This document shows, piece after piece, positions 10,048-20,660 of a DNA stretch of 64,000 bases (position 1 is its first letter; every line of letters begins with the position of its first letter). Source of the stretch: Diphasiastrum complanatum (Eukaryota; Streptophyta; Lycopodiopsida; Lycopodiales; Lycopodiaceae); contig CM055096.1 in assembly GCA_029204225.1 (NCBI GenBank), forward strand, positions 43,757,967 to 43,821,966, in the 5' to 3' direction. The notes below the pieces were generated by a model. It was not told where the DNA came from and did no database searches. It saw nothing but the letters and a program-made list of their open reading frames with translations. The position numbers and the translations under genes are program-made.

Positions 10048-11484
10048 CTAAATAAACAAGTAATCATCTGCAATCAAGATGTCAAGTCTGTGCTGGTGCT
10101 GTAGAAAGATGTAATGCGAGCCGCCACATGAGAAAGCGCTGGTATCGTCTATGAGCATGAGCGTGTGTAGTAGTCTCTGTATATGAGGTATGGCTATCCT
10201 GGCAGTATGGGAGGTACATCGTCTCTGATCTCTGTGGGCATGTAAGCGACTGTCATCCTCGTCGTCGTAGTAGTCATCATCCTCGGGTACTGAGACACGT
10301 GATCTCCGTCTAGTAAAGAATGAAGTGATCAATGACTGAGATGTAATGTGCTGGGATGTCCCGTGTAGATCTCTCCGCAATATGAACATCTCGTGTACCA
10401 TCAGCGCGACACACCGTGGGTCCTCATAGGCTATGAGAGAACGTAGAGTGGTAGGTATGTCTCGAAACAAGCAGAGATATCTCCCTCTGATCTTATAATA
10501 TATCGGGCATCTGAAGATAAAATGCTCCTCAGACTCCACCTCACCGAGGGAGCACAACTGGCAAATCCGCTCCACTCTGGGAATACCATGGAACCTCCCC
10601 GTCTCAATAGCTAGCTGGTGAGAAGACACCCTGAGCTGTCCCAGTGTGAATCTGAGGCAATGTGATAGCCCTGAATCCAAGTAGCGTGACATGACTGGGG
10701 TCCCTGATACATCCAGCTCCAAAAAGTAGGTCCGGTAAAAATCTAGCTCAACTCCTAACTGGCTGCTCCAAGTCCGCTCTAGGTATGCTCGATAGAGAAA
10801 TCGTCTGATATACTGATGGGTACCCGAGGGAAGCGCAGTGACGGAGATACCAAATGACTCAAGTAGGAGGTGAGATGCCTGAGAGAACCATGATAGTCTA
10901 TAGCCCTGATCATGAAGGCCCTATGAGGATGAAAGTGCAATCTGTATGTATCGTCTATCTATCTCTGGCAGTGCCTATATCCTCTGAATATAGGTGATGA
11001 ACTGAAGAGCTGCCTCGATCTGTATATGTGGAACTGCAAACTCGGCCAAAAGAATGTGTGCTCGAATCAACCGAGCTAGCATGGTGGTCTGTAATCGTGA
11101 AAGGCTGGCCCAGTGTGAAGAGGGGAGGCCCGTGCACCATGCCTCTGCCGCATATAGAGTCGTGGGGGTGACAATGGTATCAAAGAGGCGGCACTTACTG
11201 CGAGCATCCTGGATGGACTTCCTAAAACAAAATCGCTCTAGCTGAACAAGGGAGGCATGCCCCTTCCCCAGTCAAGTGGTAGCGGCATGTCTCATACTAA
11301 AAGTAGGACCCGAGAAAAGGATCCCCAGGTATGTATAAGAAGGGACCACCTCTAGAACCTGTCCATCAAAAGTAAACTCCTGTTGCTGCATGAATGCTCG
11401 AGAAGTGTTGAAGACCATAACCCTGGTCTTCCCAATGTTCACCCCTAGGCCCCATCTGGTGCAAAATGCATGTAAGCAATCCAA
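10048..11484 (-). pseudogene. LINE3 ORF2 C-terminal region: thumb/connection, zinc finger and PIP-box-like motif
   Basis: After the RT palm (MVFNTSRAFMQQQ, PSYTYLGILFSGPTFSMRHA, 11,484-11,272) come a degenerate stretch and then the ORF 10,722-10,048: RFTLGQLRVSSHQLAIETGRF, then a CCHC-like finger (CQLCSLGEVESEEHFIFRC) and IRGRYLCLFRDIP. Near its end is QSLITSFFTRRRSR (10,315-10,338 for the QxxIxxFF core), followed by an acidic tail (EDDDYYDDEDD). The finger is standard for the end of LINE ORF2; the QxxIxxFF is a textbook PIP-box pattern and recurs in four other copies. Confidence 0.82.
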
Positions 11485-12560
11485 CTATCTCTGTAGACCC
11501 TCTCTGGTCGGTGAGACCAATACCACGTCATCGGCATAAAGAAGGATAGCAATCAAGATGTCCCCTAGCCTGCAACCGGTACCACCACACTGTGTAATGA
11601 CTCGCTCCAACTCATCAATGTACAAGCCAAAGAGGACCAGTGAGAGGGAGCAACCCTGCTTCACCCCAATAGTGCTCCAAATATGATCAGATATGCCACT
11701 GCTCTGCCGGAAACATCCTAGGACGCGCTCATAAAGTGCCATCACAGCAAGAATGATGTCAGTGGAGAAGCCAAGGTCTTGGAGTCTCTGAATGAGCAAT
11801 GAGCGAGGAACGGAGTCGAAGGCTTTCTTGAAGTCCACAAAACAACAGTAAACCCTCTCTTTCCTGTGCTTAGCCTCCTCAATCAAGGCCCGTAATGTGA
11901 AGATGTGATCTATAGTAGAGTAATGGGCCCGAAAACCGGCCTGACCCATAGCATGTAGTCTCCTAGTCTCCGCCTCTGAACTCACAATAGACTGAAGTAT
12001 AGTACCATATAGCTTTGCCAAGACATGCCCAATCATGATAGTGCGGTAATTACTCGGAACCATGGGGTCACCATTCTTATGAATGGAGTGGATAATGTTA
12101 GTGCACCAGGACGATGGGAAACCAGAAACAACTGCGGAATTAAGAAGAGTGGCTATGGTGGGGGCGAGTAAGTCAGACGCATGGGAAAGGAGTTCAGACT
12201 CGAGGTTTTCAATATCTCTGGCTTTATGGGACTTCATCTTCTTAATGGCTGCAAGGACCATATCAGATGTGAAGAAGGAGAACTCAAATGGTCATGGAGA
12301 TATAGAGATAGGTGAGTCGGTGGGAATGATATACAAGCTAGTGGCATAAGCAGTCCAAATGCGGAGGTTTTCCAAGAGAGGTGGTGGAGAGCGGGGAATG
12401 AACTCACGCCAAAAAGCGCCCGTAGAAGAACTGAAAAGAAGGTCAACCAGACGCTTCCCTTCAGAATTATCATAGGCACGCTTTTTACGACGGAGAACAC
12501 GACGGTAAGAGCAGCGGGACGATCAAAGTAAATCTGGAGCATGGCTACGTGAATAGGTTA
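11485..12560 (-). pseudogene. LINE3 ORF2 reverse transcriptase core
   Basis: The minus strand encodes MVLAAIKKMKSHKARDIENL, SWCTNIIHSIHKNGDP, NYRTIMIGHVLAKL, QAGFRAHYSTIDHIF, FVDFKKAFDSVP, GVKQGCSLSLVLFGLYIDEL and ILLYADDVVLVS (near 11,530). These are the L1-type RT blocks with both catalytic Asp of YADD intact. The ORF is open from 12,261 to 11,485; the preceding linker (12,542-12,234) is in another frame. It stops just after VSPTREGLQR. Confidence 0.88.
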
Positions 12561-13660
12561 TTGACTAATGAAGAGAACGGCACTCAATATTGTACCATGG
12601 AGGGTGCAATGGGCGAGGTTTGCGTCGAGTGTTACTGGGATGGGGTTTGGTAGGGAAGGTTAGTGAAGCGACAGTGTGGAGAGAGGTGGTGAAAAAAGCA
12701 GCCTGGATGTCGACTGGACTATCATGAAGGAAAGAATGTAAAAACGAAGCCAAGGAATGCTGGTATAGTGGCATGTAAGTGGGGTCAAATGTGTATCGGG
12801 GTGATCGGGCAAGCGTGGGTAATGGAGGTGGGTGAGTGGGGGGAAAGTGACCAATATCAAAGGAGAGGAAGGAATGATCAGAAAGGGTGGTGGGGGAGAC
12901 ACGGAAATCATAGATTGGTACAGAGGATGGTGACCCCATGAGATGGTCAACGACACTATGTCCTCCACTGTGGAAATGGCATGTATAATTGTTTGAATGT
13001 GGCCAGCAGGGTAAGCCATTATAATGGCTAGCTCATGTGCCTCTCCAAACTGCAGTAAGTACTCACCATATGGAGTAGTAGGTCCCAAACTGTCCACGGA
13101 AGTCCTGGTAACTCCCAGCATATCACCGTCAAGGGCACGAACACGAAGCTGATCTGTGGTGTCAAAAAACTGTCTGTCGCGAAGATATTCGGGCATTAAA
13201 ATCCCCAGTGAGGAGAATATGACCCCGCTCTGAGAATCTGATAATATCTGGTGAGAGGTCCTGATACAGAGATCCAATACCCTCCGCAAAAGACGAAGAC
13301 TCTGGTGGAAAGTAACATGCTGCCATAAAAAGATCTCTCTCCAAACCAATATCCTGACCCACAATGCGAGTCCATATATAGCGGGCCTGATCGTCATGTC
13401 GGATGAAGTCCAGACTCAAGTGGAGAGACTCTTTGTATAAACATGCGACCCCTCCTGAACCCCGGCCACTGGTAGATCTAGTCTCTCGTCGGAATACTGA
13501 GTCCAATCTATATCCAGGAAAAGAAGGAAGTCCACGATCTGGGCTCTCGTGTGTCTCCATAAAGAATAATATATCCCGGCCAGTAATAAAGTCAACCAGG
13601 TCCCTCGCAGAAGAAGATGAATGTATGCCAGCACAGTTCTACACTCCAATCCAAAGGTGG
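12561..13660 (-). pseudogene. LINE3 ORF2 APE endonuclease domain, frameshifted
   Basis: Three frames together give a whole APE domain: METHESPDRGLPSF near 13,560, GGVACLYKESLH, LTGDFNARISS near 13,190, GGHSVVDHLMGS-like sequence near 12,930 and the catalytic SDHSFLSF near 12,870. The linker FDPTYMPLYQHSLASFL and a PPWYNIECRSLH block follow. Breaks occur near 13,160 and 12,960. The function in an active element is first-strand nicking. Confidence 0.82.
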
Positions 13661-13667
13661 TGTGGAT

Positions 13668-13701
13668 GGGGCCGCGGGGTGCTCCCAACCCCGGGAACCC
13701 C
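13668..13701 (-). other. Inter-ORF GC-rich hairpin of LINE3 (diverged)
   Basis: Same position as in LINE1 and LINE14. Several bases differ, but the outer GGGG/CCCC and inner GGG/CCC pairings remain. Confidence 0.6.
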
Positions 13702-14666
13702 AAATCCCTAATGAGAACGTCCTATGAGAGTGCTATTAAGAAGACGCACTCGTCCATCTCTATATATGACTGGCCTCCTGGAAGGCCTTACGTCGCTCCT
13801 CCACCTGGATGTACGTAAGGTCATCCATAAAAATAGTGGTGCCGTGGAGCTTAGCTCTGCATCGCAGAGCATCCCGTCTAGTAGCCAATGAGGTGAAGCG
13901 GATAACCAGAGTGGCGGTATCTTTGGGGGTCCTCCATGCCGTGTCCGATCCCTCCGTTCGGTGTCCTAGTGTGGTGTCCAGAAAACGTGTGGCTTCAGCT
14001 GTGGCGTCTTGCGTGTCTGGGATCCCTTTGACTCTGATATTAAGTGCCTTTTGCTCTCTTGATTTCTCTTCCTGGATCGTGGCTGGAATTACCGAGGTAA
14101 TGGGAGCACTGGGTTTAGTGCCTTTCTTCAATACCGACGCCCAAGAGAGAGCTTTTTCCTTCTGTTGTTCAATCTTCTACTCTAGTGCTTTGATCATAGT
14201 AGTGGTGGATTCAGAGGATGAAACCTGTTTGTCGCCCATTGCTTTTTCCAATTGCAAAATTTTGGCCTACATGTCATTCTTTTGCAACAGTCTCCTTAAG
14301 CTGGGACAGCTCCATCTTCATGACCTGGAAGTCATTTCGGAACTGATCTTCTTGGAAAGAAGAGAATAGTTCAGTTGCTTTGGATGGGGTATAAAGGATG
14401 GGTGGGGCAATAGGGGGTTAAGGAAAATGTAGGATCCCAGCAGGAGGGTTGATCCCAGCAGGAGGGTTGGCTCGAAGGGGAGTAGCAGCTGGGTCTGTGG
14501 AGGGGGAAGAAAAAGAGGAGGGGGAAGAAGAGGAGGACGAGGAGGAAGCTGGGACAGAGACGGAGGCTGGCACGCAGGCCAGTACTGCCTGCGTATCAGC
14601 AGTATCTGCCACACAGGCAGCTGCTTGCGTGGCAGGTGGGGAACGGGTGCGTTTAGAGGGTGCCAT
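13700..14666 (-). pseudogene. LINE3 ORF1, L1 ORF1p-like
   Basis: Start Met at 14,666 (MAPSKRTRSPP) leads an Ala/Ser/Pro-rich low-complexity N-terminus with a doubled NPPAGI (18-bp repeat near 14,430-14,466). Out-of-frame coiled-coil remnants follow. The frame 14,131-13,760 has NIRVKGIPDTQDATAEATRFLD, LVIRFTS, RRDALRCRAKLHGT and DLTYIQVEERRKAF. One Asp of the usual DDDLT is missing. LINE11 begins with a similar MAPRKRGGG, which supports this start. Confidence 0.72.
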
Positions 14667-14890
14667 GGGTCAGGACTCAGACAGCGAGCAGGTACAGCGG
14701 GCAGGGCAGCACGTGGCAGGGGCAGCGCACAGATGGCAGCGGGCAGGGCTGGCTGGCAGCGGACAGGTGGCAGGCTGGCAGCGGACAGATGGCAGAGCTG
14801 GCTGGACAGATGGCAGCGGGGGAGAGAGAGACAGATAGAGAGAGGGCGATGGATCAAGAGAGAATGGAAGCGGACAGATGGTAGGGCTGG
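14667..14890 (-). other. LINE3 5' UTR, GC-rich imperfect repeats
   Basis: Repeated CTGCC(A)/GCTGG-type motifs (GGCAGCGG on the plus strand). Plus-strand ORFs here are shadows of the repeat. Confidence 0.6.
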
Positions 14891-14930
14891 CTAGAGAATT
14901 AGAATTAGAATTAGAATTATTATTATTAAC

Positions 14931-14959
14931 GTCTTTTGGTGCCCAGGGGCACATAAGAC
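14931..14959 (-). other. LINE 3'-terminal hairpin, subfamily B (LINE4)
   Basis: Inner stem GTGCCC/GGGCAC with outer GTCTT/AAGAC; the stem sequence differs from subfamily A but pairing is kept. Confidence 0.85.
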
Positions 14960-15137
14960 AAAAGAGAGTACAAAATGTGAGAAGCATTGTCCGCATAAGG
15001 ACTTATTTACCAATGAAAAGACAGTAAAACTAAAACTAAAATATCGATCTCTCTGTCTCTAAGAGAAAAAGTAAAGCTTGACCACCAGCTGGTGAGGGTA
15101 CAAAGCAAGAGCTTAACCACCTGCTCCGCGGAGGAAA

Positions 15138-15974
15138 CTAGCTACGAGCAAGCTGAAAGTAATGAGTGATGGTAGTAGTGGGTCGTGATGTAGGCTGGTG
15201 GGAGGCGTATGAAGATCTAGTAGCACTGGATCGAGCCGAAACTCTCTGTGTCTTCGATCTTCGGACGGGGACGTCAAAATCCGCAACCGAAATATCCACT
15301 CTGTCTCGCTTCTGGAAGAACTGAGTAATGTGAGCCTGACTGGAATCCATATCTGAGAGCGTAGGTAGAAGTGAAGCTCGTAAAATATACATCTCTCTCA
15401 AAAGGAGACCCACACATCTAGCATCTGAATACTCGAGGAAGGAGCTCAACGTGAGGGGAATATCTCGGTATAAACAATGGTATCGTCCTCTAATCTCATA
15501 GTATACTGGGCAGCGAAAGATGAAATGAAACTCATCTTCCACCTCCTGAAGAGAACAAAGCTGACATATCCGCTGCAATCTGGGAGTGTCTGTGTATCTA
15601 CCTGTCTCGATAGCAAGCTGATGAGAAGAGACTCGAAGCTGTCCTATACGATATCTCAGACCAAAAGATAGCGTCTGTGTAAGATAAACTGGAAGAATAG
15701 GCAAGCCCGAAACGTCCAGCCGTAAAAGATGTGTGCCATAATAATGTAGCTTGACCCTATCTGGATCAGGATGTGACCATATAGTGCGTATGTAGCTCCG
15801 GTAAATCTGCTGTCTGATATAAGCATGGGTTCCATTCGGAAGATCAAGTGCGGATAAACCCCAAGTCTGAAGAAGGGCTGAGACACTGCGATACCAAGAG
15901 TGCTTGGCTCCCTGATCTGCAAGGGTACAAGATGAAGTGAGAGCAGCAACAATGTATCTGGAGGTATCTAGATC

Positions 15975-15978
<4 letters not shown>
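15138..15978 (-). CDS. LINE4 ORF2 C-terminal fragment, open to the truncation point
   Basis: One open frame on the minus strand encodes about 280 residues. It starts inside the (TC)n tract as Ser-Leu repeats, then SRYIVAALTSSCTLADQ, THAYIRQQIYRSYIRTIW, IGQLRVSSHQLAIETGRY, the finger CQLCSLQEVEDEFHFIFRC and IRGRYHCLYRDIPLTL. After DSSQ comes QAHITQFFQKRDR (PIP-box-like, 15,315-15,338), and the protein ends TTTITHYFQLARS-stop, a second, weaker motif of the same shape. The same C-terminus occurs in LINE9. It is a truncated product and not expected to be functional. Confidence 0.78.

Positions 15979-16013
<35 letters not shown>
15979..16013 (-). repeat. (TC)n tract, LINE5 tail / LINE4 junction
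   Basis: About 35 bp of dinucleotide repeat; LINE4 starts at CTCTATCAGATC. Confidence 0.95.
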
Positions 16014-16015
<2 letters not shown>

Positions 16016-17300
16016 ATACTCACCACAGAAAAAGCGAAAGAGAGAAAGAAAGAAAGAAAGAAAGAAAGAAAGCTTTATTAATGTCTTTTCCATGCCAAAA
16101 GGCATATAAGACCAAATGGAGTACATGTCAAGTATGTGAAAACCGTGGGAGCATATATAAACGTCTTCAAGAAAAAACTATGCATAAAAGAGAAATGAAC
16201 AACATAATTATAAACTACAAATTGCCAACTGTCCATATAGCTGCCAGGAGTCGAGTAATATCATGTAGTGTTGCTGCTGAAGAAAGATGTGATACGAGCT
16301 GCAACATGAGGTAACATGGGCCGTCGCTGACGTCGTCTAGGAGGGTGAAAACTGTGTGCTCTCGTAACATGGTGTGAAGTGCGAACTGTAGCATGACTAT
16401 GAGTGATACATTGTCTCTAACATTGGTGAGGTGGTATGTCGTCGTCATCGTCATCAGACCGTGTCCGTCTCCTGGTGAAGAAGGATGTAATCTGAGCCTG
16501 AGAGCTAGGATGTGGCTGGTTAGCTGACTGGTACATATCCTGGTGCAGCAAGACCATCTCTCGTAGCATAAGCGACACAACGAGAGTCCTCATAGCCAAT
16601 CAGTGCTCTGAGTGTAGTAGGCATGTCACGGAATAGACAGTGATATCTCCCTCTAATCTCATGATATATGGGGCATTTGAAGATGAAATGCTCCTCGGAC
16701 TCTATCTCATGAAGGGGACATAGCAGGCACAGTCTACCCTCTCGTGGTATACCCTGGAATCTACCTGTCTCAATAGCCAGCTAATGGGAGGAGACTCTAA
16801 ACTGTCCCAAAGTGAAACGGAGACCGTGTGATAGCCCAGAGGACAAATAGCGAGGTAAAACTGGAAGACCAGTGGCATCCTGCTCCAAGAAGTGAGTCCG
16901 GTAGTAGTTAGGCTTTACCCCCAGCTGATGTCGTCAAGTACGGTCGAGATATGCTCTGTATAAAAAGCGTCTAATGTACTGGTGTGTACCCAAAGGGAGA
17001 TCAGTGATAGCGATACCAAGTACTTCCATGAGGAAGTGTGATGCCTGAGAGAACCATGATAGCCTGTATCCCTGAGTCTAAAGGTGATGAGAGGACATGA
17101 GTGCAATCCATGTATACCGCTGCTCTGTATCAGGAAGTGCCTGAGCTCTCTGGATGTACGTGATGAGCTGGAAGGCTGCCTCAATCTGAATAGGGGGGAT
17201 GGCAAACTCCGCAAGGATGATCTCATGTGGAACCGAGGGCTTCGCTTGAATCATGCGAGCTAACATGGTGGTCTGTAGGCATGAAATGCTAGACCAATGT

Positions 17301-17302
<2 letters not shown>
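16014..17302 (-). mobile_element. LINE5: 5'-truncated LINE, subfamily A 3' end
   Basis: ORF2 C-terminal region only. Recognisable are SRASHFLMEVLG-type sequence (17,040-16,915), the zinc-finger stretch near 16,700 and SSQAQITSFFTRRRTR (QxxIxxFF core at 16,477-16,500) followed by an Asp run. Frames are broken. The 3' end has the ATGCC hairpin (16,083-16,112), then TTAATAAAGC(TTTC)n and TC-rich sequence. The 5' truncation is at CTCTTCACATTGG, a native CTCTT in the element. Confidence 0.85.
16083..16112 (-). other. LINE 3'-terminal hairpin, subfamily A (LINE5)
   Basis: ATGCC-TTTT-GGCAT inner stem with GTCTT/AAGAC arms; followed by a (TTTC)n then TC tail. Confidence 0.85.

Positions 17303-17347
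<45 letters not shown>
17303..17347 (-). repeat. (TC)n tract, LINE6 tail / LINE5 junction
   Basis: About 45 bp; the tail of LINE6 directly meets truncated LINE5. Confidence 0.95.
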
Positions 17348-17350
<3 letters not shown>

Positions 17351-17580
17351 AGAATTAGAATTATTATTATTAACGTCTTTTGGTACCCAAAGGTACATAA
17401 GACAAAAGAGAGTACAAAAGGTGAGGAGCATTGTCCGCATACGGACTTATTTACTAGTAGGAAAGAGACTAAGACAAGAAACTAGCATGTCTATCTCGCT
17501 ATCTCTAAGAAGAAGAAATATCCAAGCTTGACCACCAGCTTGCGAGGGTACAATGCAAGAGCTTAACCACCTGCTCTGCT
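17348..17580 (-). mobile_element. LINE6: 233-bp LINE 3' end, subfamily B
   Basis: It contains only the 3' UTR: two GGTGGTYA-loop hairpins (17,559-17,578 and 17,524-17,541 on the minus strand), the terminal hairpin GTACC/GGTAC (17,375-17,403) and the TTAATAATAATAATTCTAATTC tail. It has no coding capacity. Such short units are mobile only if the LINE machinery recognises the 3' end. Confidence 0.87.
17375..17403 (-). other. LINE 3'-terminal hairpin, subfamily B (LINE6)
   Basis: Inner stem GTACC/GGTAC with a short T-rich loop, outer GTCTT/AAGAC arms. Confidence 0.85.
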
Positions 17581-17591
17581 GAGAGAGAGAG

Positions 17592-18556
17592 TGAAAGCTT
17601 TATTAATGTCTTTTCCAAGCTAAAAGGCATAAAAGACAAATAAGTACATATCAAGTATGTGGACCATCTGGGAGCGTATGAAAAATGTCTCCAAAACTGA
17701 AAGAAAAGCATATATAGTAAATCTAAACACGAATACCAAAGTTAACTAAACCAACAGGTATGAAGCCAGAAATGGCTATGTATAATGGAAGCAAGCCGCA
17801 GATCATGTCCTAGAGTTGATGCTGCTACTACTGCTCAGAGGACCGGAACGCATTGACGCTTTGAATATATGTGATGAGCTGGAGTAAGGCATCAAGGTAC
17901 ATAGGCGGAACCTCAAACTCAGCAAGGATGATCTGGTGTGGTACTAAAGGCTTAGCCCGAATCATGCGTGAAAGCATAGTTATCTGTAATCACAAGATAC
18001 TGGCCCGGTCAGATGAAGTGACGCCCGTACTCCATGCAGCTGATGCATACAGCGTTGTAGGAGAAACGATGGTGTCAAAAAGCCGACACTTCCTCAAGCA
18101 AAATCTCTCCATCTGGCAAGGGAAGCATGGCCTTTCCCAAGTCTACTAGAAGTTGCTTGTCTCATACTAAATATAGGACCAGTAAAAAGTGTGCCCAAGT
18201 AAGTGTAGGATGGAACAATCTCTAACGGCCAACTGTCAAAAATGCGCTCCTGTCTCAACATAAAGCTCCTGAAAGTGTTGAAGACCATCACTTTGGTCTT
18301 CGCAATGTTCACCCCTAGGCCCCATCTAGAACAAACAATATAATCCAAAAAGTGTAGGGGAGAGGGAACATCCATGTTTCACCCCAATAGTGCTCATGAT
18401 CTGCTCTAAGATACCTCTGTTCCTCCGGAAACATCCCAATACTCTCTCGTAAAGTGCCATCACTGCTAGGACTGTGTCATCAGAAAAACCAAGGTCTCGT
18501 ATCCGCTGGATGAGTAAGAAACGTGGGACAGAGTCAAAGGCTTTCCTGAAGTCGGG
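17592..18556 (-). mobile_element. LINE7: 5'-truncated LINE, subfamily A 3' end
   Basis: The minus strand encodes RT pieces: DFRKAFDSVPRFLLIQRIRDLGF, STIGVKHGCSLSPTLFGLY and, after a deletion that removes the YADD, WGLGVNIAKTKVMVFNTF and PSYTYLGTLFTGPIFSMRQA. FDTIVSPTTL- and MLSRMIRAKPLVPHQIILAEF-like sequence follow. Most of the C-terminal region is missing. The terminal hairpin (17,608-17,637) has lost pairing (GCTT instead of GCAT). Its 5' side joins Ty3-E leader sequence at about 18,557. The element meets LINE6 through a short (GA)5. Confidence 0.83.
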
Positions 18557-19106
18557 CAGGAAGGAGTGGAAGGAGCAGCGATGGAACAGGGCTGTCAAAA
18601 CGGTAATGGAGCTGTAGGAACAGCGATGGAGGAGCAAGGCAAGGCAGCAAAGAAAAAATTCCAGATTGTGCTCAGAAAAGTGCTTTGATACCAAGTTACG
18701 AATAGAGCCACAGCTGATCTAAAATTAAGCTATGAAAGCATCACATAAGCAAGACTTAACCCTAGAAAGCAGGAAAGAGAGAGATTAAGGAGGCTAAAGA
18801 GAGAGATCAATATCATCAGCTGAATGACAAATGACACAGTTTCCCTACTTATAGCCACAAGGAAGCCCTTAAAGGAAGCTTCCAGTGGCTAGGGCCCAAC
18901 TGGGAGGGATAATAGTGCGCCCTCCAAGAAGGCCCCCACTCTCCAGTAATATGTCCAAATGGCCTAATAATGAATAATAAGGCCAAAGGCCAACCATATA
19001 GTCTGAATGTCACTAATGAATAAAAAAGGGCCCAAGGCCTGCTTATGCATAAAGTAAAGTAACTGTAAATGTAAATGGACGCGGCGAATGTAATGAGCCG
19101 AGTCCA
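18557..19106 (-). mobile_element. Ty3-E: 5' LTR, primer-binding site and leader remnant of the Ty3-B family
   Basis: On the minus strand the LTR runs TGGACTCGGCTCATTACA (19,106) to TTCGTAACT (about 18,694) and aligns along its length with the Ty3-B LTRs. A primer-binding site TGGTATCAAAGC (18,682-18,693) and about 125 bp of leader follow. Everything downstream is gone; LINE7 follows directly. Confidence 0.85.
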
Positions 19107-19899
19107 TAACTTGTTAAGGGGCCCTATCTTGACTTTTGGGGGTGCCTTATAGTTAGTAGGTTCTAGAACTTAGGGTTTGGAAGAGTCTAGGCCCTTGGAA
19201 GGCCTATTTATATGTACTCATTGTTCATTTGTAATTCATTCCCTTTCAAGCATTGCTACAACTTTCTCTCTCCTTGAGGGCGCCTAACCCTCTCCCTCTT
19301 CTTCTTCTTCTTCCTCTTCTTCTTCTTCTTGTATATGGAGATTGAATGTTAGAAGGATCTTGGCACTTTGATTTCCTACATGGGGCCCTAACCAAGCACA
19401 TCAGGCCTCTATCTCGCTGCCTCGACAGTGATTCTTGCTGAGATTTTTTGCAGGTAAAGGATTTTGGGTGTGATGAAGCTAATTTGAACATGAGGAGGCT
19501 GTTCAATTGACGCTACTGATTGCTACAAGCAAGTGGAGAAAACTTTTGCACGTTGGAGAACTTTCTTGCTATCTCTTGGAATGAAACAAGACTCCCTTGG
19601 TCGCCCAAATCAAGCTATTGACATCCCCAGTTCGGTGCTTAAATTTGGGTAGTAGACAGGTGCATAAAATGGCCATTATTTGCAATTCTCGACCTGAATC
19701 ATTTTTCCTCTTTTGGAGATGCCTTAAAGCGAGTCTTTGGTGTTGGAACATGTACTAACAATTGGGTAGGACGAAACCCTGAAAAAGCATCTAAAAAAAG
19801 GTCAGCAATGTTTCAAACATTCAGATGCGTTTCAAACGTTTGAGTTTTGAATGTTTCAAATGTGTTTCAAACGTTTGATGGTGACATTGGTGATATGTA
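19107..19899. other. Unassigned sequence with CTT microsatellite and TATA-like site
   Basis: I see no coding region. A TATTTATATG near 19,207 followed by TTCATTCCCTTTC, and a (CTT)n run at about 19,300-19,335, resemble the promoter half of a plant LTR, but no ends, repeats or primer-binding site were found. Confidence 0.4.
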
Positions 19900-20660
19900 G
19901 GGTATTTGGTTGTGTAGGCTGACATTGCTGTCTCTGGTCTCGGTGTCTAGGAGTGTCTGCCTCATCCTCTAGCACTAACTCTGACTCGACATTAGCATCT
20001 CTCTATGGACAGCATCTAGAGAAACAGGAAGTGAGGTATAGCTGCAGCTAGTCTCATGTACTAGTAGTGGCGGTACAGCATGCTTTGTTTTTCAAGCTAA
20101 ACATCTCTTATAGCTTCAAGGCTACACATCTCTAGTCCACATATGATACCATGGAACGTAGTGTGATTGGTTGATCTTCAAGAGGCAATGGTATTTACCC
20201 CCAATCCCATAGTATATTGGGCACTAGAAGATAGAATGCTCCTCTGCTGACTCAACCTCTCCAATGGTACATAATTAGAATATCAGGTCTTCCAAAGGTG
20301 TCCCTTGGAAGTGACCTTGACGAAACACAGAGTTGTCACAAAGCAATCCCAAGGCTATCTAACAAGACGGAGTCCACATATTAAGGTAGTGTCAGAATCC
20401 TTTCAGTATCCATCTTCACAAAGTGTCCTATAGAAGCCTAATTTGACCCCAACCAAACACTCTGAACACAGGATCTATGAATAGACTGCTGAATAATAAG
20501 ATCCCTCAGGAAGATGTGATAGTGAGCAAGTGTGTCCAATAGTCGTGAAGCCTGAGAGTACCAAGAGAAGTGATACCCCTGCTCGTAGAGCCTGTTGGAT
20601 GATGTCAGAACTAGCCATGGATATCTAGCCTGTTGGATGATGTAAGAACTAGCCATGGAT
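19900..20660 (-). mobile_element. LINE8: decayed LINE ORF2 C-terminal fragment
   Basis: The minus strand shows YEQGYHFSWYSQASRLLDTL (compare HDQGYRLSWFSQASHFLLDS in LINE14) and a heavily mutated zinc-finger region near 20,200-20,280. A 38-bp direct repeat (20,591 and 20,629) lies at its 5' edge. It lies about 0.9 kb from the last visible gamma-adaptin exon. Confidence 0.65.

Larger units (their letters stand above)
9902..14890 (-). mobile_element. LINE3: near-full-length L1-type LINE, about 5 kb
   Basis: This is the most complete LINE on the minus strand. In order it has a 5' UTR of imperfect GGCAGCGG-type repeats (14,667-14,890), ORF1 (about 14,666-13,700), the inter-ORF hairpin (13,668-13,701), ORF2 with endonuclease, reverse transcriptase and zinc finger (about 13,650-10,050), the terminal hairpin (9,935-9,964), ATTAATAAAGCTTTCTTTC and the (TC)n tail. 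All domains are present in the right order, but frameshifts and stops break both ORFs. Its 5' end abuts the tail of LINE4. Confidence 0.9.
14894..15978 (-). mobile_element. LINE4: 5'-truncated LINE, subfamily B 3' end
   Basis: This copy of about 1.1 kb lies between the (TC)n at 15,979-16,013 and LINE3. It keeps the ORF2 C-terminus, a 3' UTR with two small hairpins sharing a GGTGGTYA loop (15,072-15,126), the terminal hairpin (14,931-14,959) and a TTAATAATAATAATTCTAATTC tail. Confidence 0.88.

Noticed and set aside
17348-17580. Independent SINE family
   Set aside because: The 233-bp unit matches the 3' UTR of LINE4 and LINE9 throughout and has no Pol III head, so it is a truncated LINE.
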